DNA from: an uncultured Pseudorhodoferax sp.
Lineage (GTDB): Bacteria > Pseudomonadota > Gammaproteobacteria > Burkholderiales > Burkholderiaceae
Direction of reading: 5' to 3'
Length of the DNA stretch: 10,732 nt
Assembly: GCA_913776795.1 (NCBI GenBank)
Contig: CAJYRH010000029.1
Location: 1-10,732 of the forward strand
Every line of letters begins with the position of its first letter. The first letter of the stretch is position 1. Shown piece after piece: positions 1 through 8,285 of this stretch. The notes under the pieces are model-generated. The model was not told where the DNA came from, searched no databases, and saw only the letters and a program-made list of their open reading frames with translations. A program made the translations under genes and the position numbers.

Positions 1-944
1 CGGGCGGCTCGATCCGCCAGCCTGCCGCTTTCTGCGGCGTCACAGGCATCAAGCCGACCTATGGCCGCGCCTCGCGCTACGGCATGGTCGCCTTCGCCTC
101 GAGCCTGGACCAGGCCGGTCCGATGGCACGCAGCGCGGAGGACTGCGCGCTGCTGCTCTCAAGCATCTGCGGCCCTGACCTCGACCGTGATTCGACCTCG
201 CTGGACCGCCCGGCCGAGGACTTCGGCCGCAGCCTGAACGACAGCCTGGACGGCCTGCGCATCGGCGTGCCCAAGGAGTTCTTCGGCGACGGCCTGGCGG
301 CCGACGTGCGCGCCGCGCTGGATGCCGCGCTCAAGCAGTACGAACAGCTCGGCGCCCGCTTGGTCGAGATCTCGCTGCCACGCACCGAACTGGCCATCCC
401 GGTCTACTACATCATCGCGCCGGCCGAGGCCAGCTCGAACCTCTCTCGCTTCGACGGCGTCAAGTTCGGCCACCGCGCCGCCCAGTACGGCGACCTGCTC
501 GACATGTACAAGAAGACCCGCGCCGAAGGCTTCGGCGACGAGGTCAAGCGCCGCATCATGGTCGGCACCTATGTGCTGAGCCATGGCTACGACGACGCCT
601 ACTACCTCAAGGCACAGCAGATCCGCCGCATGATCGCCGACGACTTCCAGCAGGCTTTCGAGACCTGCGACGTGATCGCCGGCCCGGTGGCGCCCACCGT
701 GGCCTGGAAGCTCGGCGACAAGTCCGACGACCCCGTGGCCAACTACCTGGCCGACATCTACACCCTGCCCGGCTCGTTGGCCGGCCTGCCCGGCATGAGC
801 CTGCCGGCCGGCTTCGGCGAAGGCGACATGCCCGTGGGCCTGCAGCTGATCGGCAACTACTTCGGCGAGGCAAAGCTGCTCAACGCGGCCCACCGCTTCC
901 AGCAGGCGACCGACTTCCACCTTCGCACGCCGGAGGGCTTCTGA
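1..944 (+). CDS. gatA: Asp/Glu-tRNA amidotransferase subunit A (5' end outside window)
   Basis: GatA is the amidase subunit of GatCAB. It releases ammonia from glutamine for the amidation of Glu-tRNA(Gln) and Asp-tRNA(Asn) in the cytoplasm. The reading frame is open from the window edge (codons start at base 3) to TGA at 942-944. It opens with the amidase-signature segment [20 protein letters not shown], whose Ser (bases 9-11) matches the family nucleophile. The Lys and cis-Ser of the Ser-cisSer-Lys triad would lie upstream, outside the window. Further typical blocks are [20 protein letters not shown] and, near the C-terminus, [13 protein letters not shown] followed by PVGLQLIG. An ATG at 84 is internal, because homology runs well before it. 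The stop is 2 bases before the gatB ATG, and the gatB ribosome site GGAGGG (932-937) lies within the last gatA codons, so the two are co-translated. Identification is secure. Confidence 0.96.
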   Translation, partial: GGSIRQPAAFCGVTGIKPTYGRASRYGMVAFASSLDQAGPMARSAEDCALLLSSICGPDLDRDSTSLDRPAEDFGRSLNDSLDGLRIGVPKEFFGDGLAADVRAALDAALKQYEQLGARLVEISLPRTELAIPVYYIIAPAEASSNLSRFDGVKFGHRAAQYGDLLDMYKKTRAEGFGDEVKRRIMVGTYVLSHGYDDAYYLKAQQIRRMIADDFQQAFETCDVIAGPVAPTVAWKLGDKSDDPVANYLADIYTLPGSLAGLPGMSLPAGFGEGDMPVGLQLIGNYFGEAKLLNAAHRFQQATDFHLRTPEGF

Positions 945-946
945 CC

Positions 947-2440
<1,494 letters not shown>

Positions 2441-2444
2441 CAGC

Positions 2445-2474
2445 GCCCGGGCCGCTCAGCGCGGCCGGCCGGGC
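2445..2474. terminator. Candidate bidirectional hairpin between convergent genes
   Basis: gatB (+) and the DUF4124 gene (-) converge with only 15 bases between their stops. GCCCGG-GCCGC at 2445-2455 pairs with GCGGC (2461-2465) and CCGGGC (2469-2474). This gives an 11-pair G+C stem with a 5-base loop and a 3-base bulge (2466-2468). There is no T-tract on either side, so intrinsic termination is not shown. It could act with Rho or simply separate the two converging transcripts. It partly overlaps the last codons of the - strand gene. Confidence 0.4.
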
Positions 2475-3100
2475 AGCGTCTGCTCGGCCCAGAGCTGGCG
2501 CAGCCGTGCCAGCTCTTCGTCGTAGCGGTCGTTCACGCGCTTGCGCTCGGCCTCCTGTTCGGCGATCACGCCCTGCTGCGCTGCCACGCTGGCCCGGTGG
2601 TCGTCGAGCAGGCTGCGCAACTTGGGCGGCAGCTTCTCGGACGGGGTGTTGGGGTAGAACTCCAGCTCCCGGTCCAGCAGCTGGCGCTGCTTGTCGAGCG
2701 CCTGCATGCGCTGCCGGGCCAGTGCCAGCACGCCGTCCACGGAGGCCAGTGCATCGGCGCGTGCCCTGTCGTGCGCGGCCTGGTCGCGGTAGCGCGACAA
2801 CATCGCGCGGCTGCGGCGCGTCTCCTCGTTGGCGCGGGCCTGCTCCTCGGCCGCCTTGCGCTCGCGCGCCTCGATCTGCGCGCGTTCGCTGGCCGTCAGC
2901 GAGGGGCCGACCTCGCGGCGCACCGTGCCGCTGGAGTTCAGCTCCTTTTGCGCGCGGTCGATGCATTCCTTGATCGGCCGGTCCGACGTGATGCGGCGCC
3001 CCTGCCCGTCCACACAGGTGTAGATGGCCTGCGCCTGCACCAGCACAGCCCAGCCGGCACCGAGCAGGCCAAGCCCCACGCCGGTGCGCCAACCCGTCAC
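2456..3100 (-). CDS. Exported DUF4124-like coiled-coil protein, function unknown
   Basis: This is a 214-residue protein of unknown function. Residues 1-23 form a Sec signal peptide (basic TGWRTG, hydrophobic core, cleavage near VQA-QA). The mature protein should therefore be periplasmic or envelope-bound. Residues about 25-60 ([20 protein letters not shown]) match the DUF4124 pattern 'Y.C.D..G...YSD.P', with Cys34 and Cys47 able to form a disulfide. The remainder (about 66-205) is rich in Glu, Arg, Gln and Ala with heptad-like spacing, suggesting long helices or a coiled coil. The start is GTG at 3100, overlapping the pyrE stop in the four bases GTGA, so translation is probably coupled to pyrE. 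Nothing in the sequence links it to pyrimidine synthesis. The domain call is by pattern only. Confidence 0.8.
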   Translation of the reverse strand: MTGWRTGVGLGLLGAGWAVLVQAQAIYTCVDGQGRRITSDRPIKECIDRAQKELNSSGTVRREVGPSLTASERAQIEARERKAAEEQARANEETRRSRAMLSRYRDQAAHDRARADALASVDGVLALARQRMQALDKQRQLLDRELEFYPNTPSEKLPPKLRSLLDDHRASVAAQQGVIAEQEAERKRVNDRYDEELARLRQLWAEQTLPGRPR

Positions 3101-3813
3101 GAGCCGGCGCCTTCCTGCACGCCATAGCGCTGCCGGTAGGCGAGCACGCGGCCATGGTGCTCGGCCACTGCCGCCTGGCTGCCTGCGGCCAGGTACTGCA
3201 GCAGATCCTCCAGCCTGGCGATGGCGCAGACCTGCAATCCCAGCTGCCGGCGCACATACTGCACGGCGCTGTGCGGCACGTCGCGGCCGTCCTCGGTCGC
3301 CATCTCCTGGCGGTCCAGCGCGATGACCACGGCATGCGGCGTGGCGCCGGCAGCGCGGATCATGGCGATCGACTCGCGCACCGCCGTGCCGGCCGACATC
3401 ACGTCATCGACCACCAGCACCCGTCCTTTGAGCGGGGCGCCGACCAGCGTGCCGCCCTCGCCGTGGTCCTTGGCCTCCTTGCGGTTGTAGGCGAAAGGCA
3501 GGTTGCGGCCGCGCCGCGCGAACTCCACGGCCAGGGCCGCCGCCAGCGGGATGCCCTTGTAGGCCGGGCCGAAGACCATGTCGAACTCGGTGCCGCTTTG
3601 CTCCAGGGCCGAGGCATAGAATTCCGCGAGCCGGGCCAGCTTCGCACCGTCGTCGAACAGGCCCGCGTTGAAGAAGTACGGGCTCATGCGGCCCGCCTTG
3701 GTCTTGAACTCCCCAAAGCGCAGCACACCGGCCTCGACCGCGAAGCGCACGAAGTCCTGGGCCAATCGATCCTGCTGGCCGGCATCCGCTGCGCCGACCT
3801 TTTGTTCCACCAT
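3097..3813 (-). CDS. pyrE: Orotate phosphoribosyltransferase
   Basis: PyrE converts orotate and PRPP to orotidine 5'-monophosphate, the fifth step of de novo UMP synthesis, in the cytoplasm. With the chosen ATG (3813) it is 238 residues. [15 protein letters not shown] lies at about 39-53 and [11 protein letters not shown] at about 81-91. The flexible catalytic loop [11 protein letters not shown] is at 111-121 and the PRPP-binding loop [13 protein letters not shown] at 132-144. In-frame upstream starts at 3936 and 3858 would add residues that resemble no family N-terminus. The ATG at 3813 has a good ribosome site, AAGGAAG (3819-3825 on the opposite strand), five bases away. Its start touches that of the divergent xth, so the promoter must lie inside xth. 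The stop overlaps the next gene's GTG. Confidence 0.95.
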   Translation of the reverse strand: MVEQKVGAADAGQQDRLAQDFVRFAVEAGVLRFGEFKTKAGRMSPYFFNAGLFDDGAKLARLAEFYASALEQSGTEFDMVFGPAYKGIPLAAALAVEFARRGRNLPFAYNRKEAKDHGEGGTLVGAPLKGRVLVVDDVMSAGTAVRESIAMIRAAGATPHAVVIALDRQEMATEDGRDVPHSAVQYVRRQLGLQVCAIARLEDLLQYLAAGSQAAVAEHHGRVLAYRQRYGVQEGAGS

Positions 3814-3826
3814 GGGAGCTTCCTTG
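3812..3826. promoter_or_regulatory. Overlapping divergent translation starts of pyrE and xth
   Basis: The pyrE start (ATG on the - strand, 3813-3811) and an in-frame ATG for xth (3812-3814) overlap in the palindrome CATG. Twelve bases further, TTG at 3824 is the likelier xth start. It has GGGAG (3814-3818) five bases upstream and gives the usual Xth N-terminus [10 protein letters not shown]. The pyrE ribosome site AAGGAAG (3819-3825 on the - strand) overlaps that TTG. Both genes therefore share about ten bases of leader, and neither promoter can lie in non-coding DNA. Confidence 0.7.
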
Positions 3827-4615
3827 TTCAAGTTGACCAGCCTGAATCTCAACGGCATCCGTTCCGCCACGACCAAGGGCGTCGAAGCCTGGATCGGGGC
3901 GACGGGCCCGGATTGTATTTGTGTACAGGAGGTCAAGGCCCAGCTGCCCGACGTGCAGGGCCGGTTCGAGCAGCTCGCCGGGATGCAAGGCTACTTCCAC
4001 TTTGCACAGAAGAAGGGCTACTCGGGCGTGGGGATCTACAGCCGGCATGCGCCGAGCGACGTGCGGATCGGTTTCGGAGCCCAAGAGTTCGACGACGAGG
4101 GACGCTACATCGAGCTGCGCTTCGACACGCCAGCGCGCAGGTTCTCGCTGATCAGTTGCTACTTCCCGAGCGGCTCGTCGGGCGAGGAGCGCCAGGCCGC
4201 CAAGTTCCGTTTCCTGGATCTGTTCGATCCCTACCTCGTGGCGCTCAAGCGCGAGCGCGAGTTCATCCTGTGCGGCGACATCAACATCGCGCACCAGCAG
4301 ATCGACCTCAAGAACTGGCGCAGCAACCAGAAAAACAGCGGCTTCCTGCCCGAGGAGCGCGCCTGGATGGGCAAGCTGCTCTCCGAGACCGGTCTGGTCG
4401 ACGTCTACCGCCGCCTGCACCCCGAAACCACCAGCGAGTGCTACACGTGGTGGAGCAACCGCGGCCAGGCCTGGGCCAACAACGTGGGGTGGCGGCTGGA
4501 TTACCACCTGGCCACGCCCTCTGTCGCTGCAACTGCCCGGACCGCCGCCGTCTACAAGGACGTGCGATTCAGCGACCACGCACCGTTGACCATCGACTAC
4601 GACTTCAGCGTCTGA
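3824..4615 (+). CDS. xth: Exodeoxyribonuclease III / AP endonuclease family
   Basis: This is a member of the Mg-dependent exonuclease III (EEP) family, which cuts DNA at abasic sites and removes 3' blocking groups in base excision repair. With the TTG start it has 263 residues, about the family length. Family residues are visible: Asn10 in NLNGIRSA, metal ligand Glu36 in VQEVKAQ, Tyr113 in [17 protein letters not shown], Asp152 and Asn154 in LCGDINIAH, Asp226 in WRLDYHLAT, and the Asp251-His252 pair in [12 protein letters not shown]. The segment [21 protein letters not shown] is the usual DNA-gripping loop region. An ATG at 3812 would add four residues (MGAS); I prefer TTG because GGGAG sits five bases ahead and residue 2 onward matches the family start. 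It is divergent from pyrE. Codons 30-34 are unusually A/T-ending (see separate entry). Confidence 0.93.
   Translation: MFKLTSLNLNGIRSATTKGVEAWIGATGPDCICVQEVKAQLPDVQGRFEQLAGMQGYFHFAQKKGYSGVGIYSRHAPSDVRIGFGAQEFDDEGRYIELRFDTPARRFSLISCYFPSGSSGEERQAAKFRFLDLFDPYLVALKREREFILCGDINIAHQQIDLKNWRSNQKNSGFLPEERAWMGKLLSETGLVDVYRRLHPETTSECYTWWSNRGQAWANNVGWRLDYHLATPSVAATARTAAVYKDVRFSDHAPLTIDYDFSV
3911..3936 (-). promoter_or_regulatory. Candidate pyrE promoter or binding site inside xth
   Basis: Five successive xth codons (GAT TGT ATT TGT GTA, 3911-3925) end in A or T in a gene whose codons otherwise nearly all end in G or C. Read on the - strand, this patch holds TACAAT (3917-3912), one base from the sigma-70 -10 consensus. 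It lies about 100 bases before the pyrE ATG. A TTGACC (3936-3931) lies upstream but only 13 bases away, too short for a normal -35 spacing. TGTACA (3922-3927) is palindromic and could be a regulator site. The location is plausible because pyrE has no other room for a promoter; the exact elements are uncertain. Confidence 0.35.
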
Positions 4616-4660
4616 CGGACGCGCCTGGCGCTCGACACGTGGTCGCTGCCGAGGCCTGCC

Positions 4661-4685
4661 ATGCAGACGCCGGCGTTGGCTGCAT
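4661..4685. terminator. Candidate hairpin downstream of xth
   Basis: ATGCAG (4661-4666) and CTGCAT (4680-4685) form a perfect 6-pair stem around ACGCCGGCGTTGG, which itself contains the palindrome ACGCCGGCGT. It lies 45 bases after the xth stop and immediately after the stop of the - strand dehydrogenase remnant. There is no T-tract on either strand, so this is a weak call. A shorter repeat, GCGTC/GACGC (4608-4612 and 4618-4622), brackets the xth stop codon itself. Confidence 0.25.
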
Positions 4686-5036
4686 TCAGGACACGCTCGG
4701 AACCCGGTTGTCACCGCCGGAGACTTCGAGCACGGATCCGGTGACATGGGGATTGGTCATGAGGAACAGTGCCGCATGGCCGATGTCCTCTGGCCTTCCG
4801 GCGCGCCGCGCGGGGAAGGTTTCTTGCACCTTCCTGCGCAGGCCATCGCGATGCTCGGCCGGCAGAAATGCCCACATGTCCGTGTCGATGAAGCCCGGAC
4901 GGATGGTGTTCACCCGGATCGGCGCCAGCTCCAGTGCCAAGGAAGAGGACAAGGCCTCCAGGGCGGCAAACGCCGAGGTGACGGCCGCGAAGCCGGTCTT
5001 GGGCCGAGCGGCCATGCCGCCGGTCAAAAATGTCAC
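4686..5036 (-). pseudogene. Remnant of a short-chain dehydrogenase/reductase (C-terminal part)
   Basis: About 115 residues match the C-terminal half of a short-chain dehydrogenase. They run from VTFLTGGMAARP through LALELAPIRVNTIRPGFIDT, then RAGRPEDIGHAALFLMTN, to VTGSVLEVSGGDNRVPS, where the TGA is at 4688-4686. The N-terminal Rossmann half, with the TGxxxGxG cofactor loop and the NNAG region, is absent. A normal family member has about 230-250 residues. In-frame sequence continues upstream to 5171 but reads as Arg/Ala/Pro-rich text unlike any dehydrogenase. The segment that should carry the catalytic Tyr-x-x-x-Lys reads GFAAVTSAFAALEAL, without that Tyr and Lys, although some relatives of this subgroup also lack them. 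No credible start or ribosome site precedes the remnant. It is most likely a deletion scar rather than a working gene. Confidence 0.75.
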
Positions 5037-5243
5037 GGGCCACGGGTCCGCAGGTGCGTTGCGCCATGGCGCGCAGCCGAGTCCATCAGCCCAGGGTCGC
5101 ACCGTCCCGAGCGCAGCCATGGAGGGGCCAGGAAGGCAACGGCATCCCGCTGCGGCCTGACGACGGCGCACTGGACGGCTTCGTCACCGCAGGCGCGACA
5201 CCACGCACACCGCCACAGCCCGGCCGCGCACGCTGCACGAACC
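5037..5243. other. Non-coding or decayed stretch, nothing recognised
   Basis: These 207 bases lie between the dehydrogenase remnant and the stop of the GntR gene. I read all six frames and found no recognisable protein segment, and in particular no dehydrogenase N-terminus. There is no clear hairpin plus T-tract to end the - strand operon, no tRNA-like cloverleaf, no integrase site and no repeat. Together with the remnant, 628 bases (4616-5243) contain no intact gene, which is striking in an otherwise tightly packed window. Confidence 0.6.
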
Positions 5244-5972
5244 TCAGCGCGGCCCGTAGCCGCCCTGTCGCGCCAGGTGCACCTGGTGCAGCGTGATCTT
5301 GCGCACCTCGGCCTGGCTGGTCTCGATGTGGGCGCGCATCAGCATCGCGGCCTGGTCACCGCGCTTGCGCTGCACGGCCTTCAGGATCTTGGCGTGCTCG
5401 TCGTAGGTGGCATCGATGCGCAGCTGCTGCGTGAAGTCGAGCCGGCGGATGATGCGGATGCGGTCGGTCACCTCGCGGTGCACGCGCGCCATCTCGGCGT
5501 TGCCGGCAGCGGCCACGATCTGGCAATGGAACTCCTCGTCCCATTGCGAGACCTGGGCCATGTCGCTGCTGCGCTCGGCCGGCGGGGCCAGCCAGATCGC
5601 GGCCAGCGCGTCGATGAGGGCATGGTCCACACGCACCGCGTCCTCGCAGAGCCGGTGGATGGCCGTGGTCTCCAGCACCATGCGCAGGTCGTAGAGCTGC
5701 TCGAACTGGTCGAAGTCGAAGGGCAGCACGCGCCAGCCGGCGCGGAACAGCACCTCGACGAAGCCCTCCTGCTGCAGCCGGAACAGGGCCTGGCGCACCG
5801 GCGTGCGCGACACGCCCAGGCGCTCGCTGATCTCGTTCTCGGTGAAGCGGTCGCCCGGCACGAGCTGGAAGTCGGCCACGTCGCGCTTGAGCTGTTCGTA
5901 GACCTCGTCGGCGCGCGAGCGGAACGCGGCGGCCTGGGCAGCCGGGGGCTTCTTGGAGACGGTGGAAGGCAC
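5244..5972 (-). CDS. GntR family transcriptional regulator, FCD (FadR-like) subgroup
   Basis: This is a 242-residue cytoplasmic DNA-binding regulator. Residues about 20-85 are the winged helix-turn-helix, with ENEISERLGVSRTPVRQALF as the core helices and LQQEGFVEVL leading into the wing. Residues about 90-220 are the all-helical FCD ligand domain. Its usual metal ligands are present as Asp145 and His149 (WDEEFHCQIV), His193 (YDEHAKILKAV) and His215 (MRAHIETSQ). FCD regulators usually sense small carboxylates and release DNA on binding. It is the last gene of the operon, 35 bases after the second cysteine hydrolase, and probably controls that operon. The start is GTG at 5972 with a poor ribosome site; no other start in this frame fits. 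The effector is unknown; a breakdown product such as allophanate is only a guess. Confidence 0.88.
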   Translation of the reverse strand: MPSTVSKKPPAAQAAAFRSRADEVYEQLKRDVADFQLVPGDRFTENEISERLGVSRTPVRQALFRLQQEGFVEVLFRAGWRVLPFDFDQFEQLYDLRMVLETTAIHRLCEDAVRVDHALIDALAAIWLAPPAERSSDMAQVSQWDEEFHCQIVAAAGNAEMARVHREVTDRIRIIRRLDFTQQLRIDATYDEHAKILKAVQRKRGDQAAMLMRAHIETSQAEVRKITLHQVHLARQGGYGPR

Positions 5973-6007
5973 GGGCGCTCGGGGCCTGGTGATGAAAGGG
6001 CGCTACC

Positions 6008-6703
6008 TTACTCGGAATGCAGGGCCGCCAGCAGCTGCGCGCTGGTGGCCGTCCAGCCGACGATGCCGCCCTGCGCCCGGATCATCTCCAGCGCCGCGGA
6101 CTTGAACGCCGGGAAGTAGCTCTCGGTGCAGTCCTCCAGCACCAGGCATTCGTAGCCGCGGTCGTTGGCCTCGCGCATGCTGGTCTGCACGCAGACTTCG
6201 GTCGTCACGCCCATGAACACCAGCGAGCGGACGCCGGCCTGCTGCAGCAGGTTCTGCACCGGTGTGCCGTGGAACATGCCCTTGCCGGGCTTGTCGACGA
6301 CGATCTCGCCCGGCAGCGGCGCCAGCGCGGCGATGATCTCCACGCCGGGTTCGCCACTGACCAGCACGCGGCCCATGGGGCCCACGTCGCCGATGCGCAG
6401 ACTGGGGTTGCCGCGCAGGCGCTTGGCGGGCGGGCAGTCGCGCAGGTCGGGCCGGTGCGCCTCGCGCGTGTGCAGCACCAGGCCGCCGGCCGCGCGCCAG
6501 GCCTGCAGCGTGCGCCGGCAGGCCGGCACGATGGTCTCGAGCAGCGACACGTCGTTGCCCAGGCTGGCTCCGAAGCCGCCGGGCTCGATGAAGTCGCGCT
6601 GCATGTCGATGATGACGAGCGCCGTGCTCGCCAGGTCGAACGGGAAGTCGAAGGGCCGGGCCTGCACGGCCAGGCTGCGGATCTCGCGCACGTCGCTGTT
6701 CAT
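6008..6703 (-). CDS. Isochorismatase-like cysteine hydrolase, BiuH paralog; triuret hydrolase candidate
   Basis: This is a 231-residue cytoplasmic amide hydrolase of the isochorismatase-like family. The triad is visible: Asp33 in IIDMQRDF, Lys138 in VDKPGKGMF, and nucleophile Cys171 in [20 protein letters not shown]. Gln211 (AQGGIVG) aligns with the conserved Gln of BiuH. Lys138, Cys171 and Gln211 carry the same numbers in the BiuH-like protein encoded two genes upstream, so the two are paralogs. Around the pocket they differ: [14 protein letters not shown] here against [14 protein letters not shown] there, and GMFHGTPVQ against GSFYATDLE. Triuret hydrolase (TrtA) is a BiuH paralog reported to cluster with biuH, which makes it the best candidate. 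Guanylurea hydrolase or another ureide hydrolase is possible. The ribosome site GAGGGG (6715-6710) overlaps the ATPase stop, six bases before the ATG. Confidence 0.85.
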   Translation of the reverse strand: MNSDVREIRSLAVQARPFDFPFDLASTALVIIDMQRDFIEPGGFGASLGNDVSLLETIVPACRRTLQAWRAAGGLVLHTREAHRPDLRDCPPAKRLRGNPSLRIGDVGPMGRVLVSGEPGVEIIAALAPLPGEIVVDKPGKGMFHGTPVQNLLQQAGVRSLVFMGVTTEVCVQTSMREANDRGYECLVLEDCTESYFPAFKSAALEMIRAQGGIVGWTATSAQLLAALHSE

Positions 6704-6713
6704 TCCGGTCCCC

Positions 6714-8285
6714 TCAATGTCCGCCGCCCATGTGGGCGCCCAGCACGTGGCGCTCGGCGCCGGCAGCGGATGTCTCGTAGACGATGCGGCCTTCGCTCAT
6801 GACCACGATGCGGTCCGACAGTTCCAGCAGCTCGTCCAGGTCTTCGCTGACCAGCAGCACGGCGCCGCCCTTGCCCGCCACCTGCACGATGCGGCCGTGG
6901 ATCTCGCGCACGGCCGCGAAGTCCAGTCCAAACACCGGGTTGGCTGCGATCAGCACGTTGATGTCGCCGGCCAGCTCGCGCGCCAGCACGGCGCGCTGCA
7001 CGTTGCCGCCCGACAGGCTCTTGATCGGCGCGCCCTCGCCCTGGGTCTTCACGCCGTACTCCTGGATCCACGCGCGCGCACGGCGCTTCCACTGGCCGAA
7101 GCGCAGCCAGCCGCCGGACGACAGCGGCGGCGCGTCGTAGTCGCGCAGCGCCATGTTCTCGGCCACCGAGAGATCGCCCACGCAGGCGTTGCGCAGCGGC
7201 TCCTCGGGCAGGCTGCGCAGCTTGAGCCGCGTGTTCTCGCTGCGGCGCGCGGCATAGGGTTCGCCCATCACGGTCACGCTGCCGCCATGGCGCGGGCGCT
7301 GGCCGACCAGGGCCTCGACCAGCTCGCGCTGGCCGTTGCCGGACACGCCGGCCACGCCCAGGATCTCGCCGCTCCTGACGGCCAGATCGACGCCGTGCAC
7401 GGCCAGCGTGCCGCGGTCGCCCATGGCGCTCAGGCCCTGCAGCTGCAGCGCCACGCGCGCGCCGGCCGGCACAGGCGGGCGCGCGGCACCGGTGTCCGGC
7501 GCGGCACGGAGCACTTCGGCCGGCGCGGCGGCCTCGCCCATCATCGCGGCGGCCAGCCGGGCCGGGTCGGTGTCGGTCACGCGGCAGTGGTGCACGGCCT
7601 TGCCCCGGCGCAGCACGGTCACGGCGTCGGTGTAGGCCATGACCTCGCGGAACTTGTGCGTGATGATGAGCACGGTGCACTGCCCGCTCTGCGCGAAGGC
7701 GCGCACATGGCCCAGCACCTCGTCGGCCTCCTGCGGGGTCAGCACCGAGGTCGGCTCGTCCAGGATCAGGAGACGCGGCTTCAGGTACAGCTGCTTGAGC
7801 AGCTCGAGCTTCTGCTTCTCGCCGGCCGCCAGTTCGGCCGGGCGCGCGTCCAGGTCGAGCCGGAACGGCGTGGTGGCCAGGAAGGCCTGCAGTTCGGCGC
7901 GCTTGGCCTTCCAGTCGATCACGGCCGGCGTGTCGCCGCCGGCCAGCAGCAGGTTCTCGGCCACCGTCATGCCCGGCGCCAGCGTGAAGTGCTGGTAGAC
8001 CATGCCGATGCCCAGCGCCCGCGCGACGATGGGGTTGGCGATGTCGCGCTCGCGGCCGTCGATCAGGATGGAACCTTCCTCGGCCTGCTGGAAGCCGGCC
8101 ACGCACTTGACCAGCGTGCTCTTGCCTGCGCCGTTCTCGCCCAGCAGCGCGTGCACGCTGCCGGCGTCCACGCGCATGCTCACGTGGTCCATGGCCGTGA
8201 AGGCGCCGAAGCGCTTGGTCAGCTGATAGGTCTCGAGTGCCAGGGCGCCGGTGACCGGCGCAGCGGCGTTGACCGGGGCGATCAT
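6714..8285 (-). CDS. ABC importer ATPase, double nucleotide-binding domain, nucleoside/BMP type
   Basis: This 523-residue protein has two fused ABC domains and energises an importer at the inner face of the membrane. Domain 1 (about 17-255) has Walker A GENGAGKS, the divergent signature [17 protein letters not shown] in place of LSGGQ, Walker [10 protein letters not shown] and the H-loop ITHK. Domain 2 (about 280-515) has a degenerate Walker [18 protein letters not shown], lacking the Lys-Ser/Thr. Its signature [15 protein letters not shown] is good, and [13 protein letters not shown] stands where Walker B would carry Asp-Glu. This asymmetry is typical of the BMP/nucleoside and related sugar importers, so one site probably does the hydrolysis. 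The ATG at 8285 overlaps the upstream biuH-like stop in ATGA. The partner permease is at 10012-10732; substrate is inferred from neighbours only. Confidence 0.92.
   Translation of the reverse strand: MIAPVNAAAPVTGALALETYQLTKRFGAFTAMDHVSMRVDAGSVHALLGENGAGKSTLVKCVAGFQQAEEGSILIDGRERDIANPIVARALGIGMVYQHFTLAPGMTVAENLLLAGGDTPAVIDWKAKRAELQAFLATTPFRLDLDARPAELAAGEKQKLELLKQLYLKPRLLILDEPTSVLTPQEADEVLGHVRAFAQSGQCTVLIITHKFREVMAYTDAVTVLRRGKAVHHCRVTDTDPARLAAAMMGEAAAPAEVLRAAPDTGAARPPVPAGARVALQLQGLSAMGDRGTLAVHGVDLAVRSGEILGVAGVSGNGQRELVEALVGQRPRHGGSVTVMGEPYAARRSENTRLKLRSLPEEPLRNACVGDLSVAENMALRDYDAPPLSSGGWLRFGQWKRRARAWIQEYGVKTQGEGAPIKSLSGGNVQRAVLARELAGDINVLIAANPVFGLDFAAVREIHGRIVQVAGKGGAVLLVSEDLDELLELSDRIVVMSEGRIVYETSAAGAERHVLGAHMGGGH

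Noticed and set aside
3814..3936. N-terminal extension of pyrE from upstream in-frame starts (3936 or 3858)
   Set aside because: The added residues do not resemble PyrE, and the ATG at 3813 has a good ribosome site; the extension overlaps the xth coding sequence.
3154..5160. A 668-codon + strand open frame spanning pyrE, xth and the dehydrogenase remnant
   Set aside because: It crosses pyrE antisense and xth out of frame, shows no family resemblance, and both genes it covers are certain.
5973..6007. Direct repeat GGGCGCT (5973-5979 and 5998-6004) as an operator in front of the GntR gene
   Set aside because: Seven G+C-rich bases repeated once in such composition is weak, and GntR sites are normally palindromic; no inverted symmetry is seen.
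6008..6703. RutB or nicotinamidase/true isochorismatase for the second cysteine hydrolase
   Set aside because: No other rut genes or siderophore/NAD genes are nearby, and the protein is much closer to its BiuH-like neighbour in length, triad spacing and flanking motifs.
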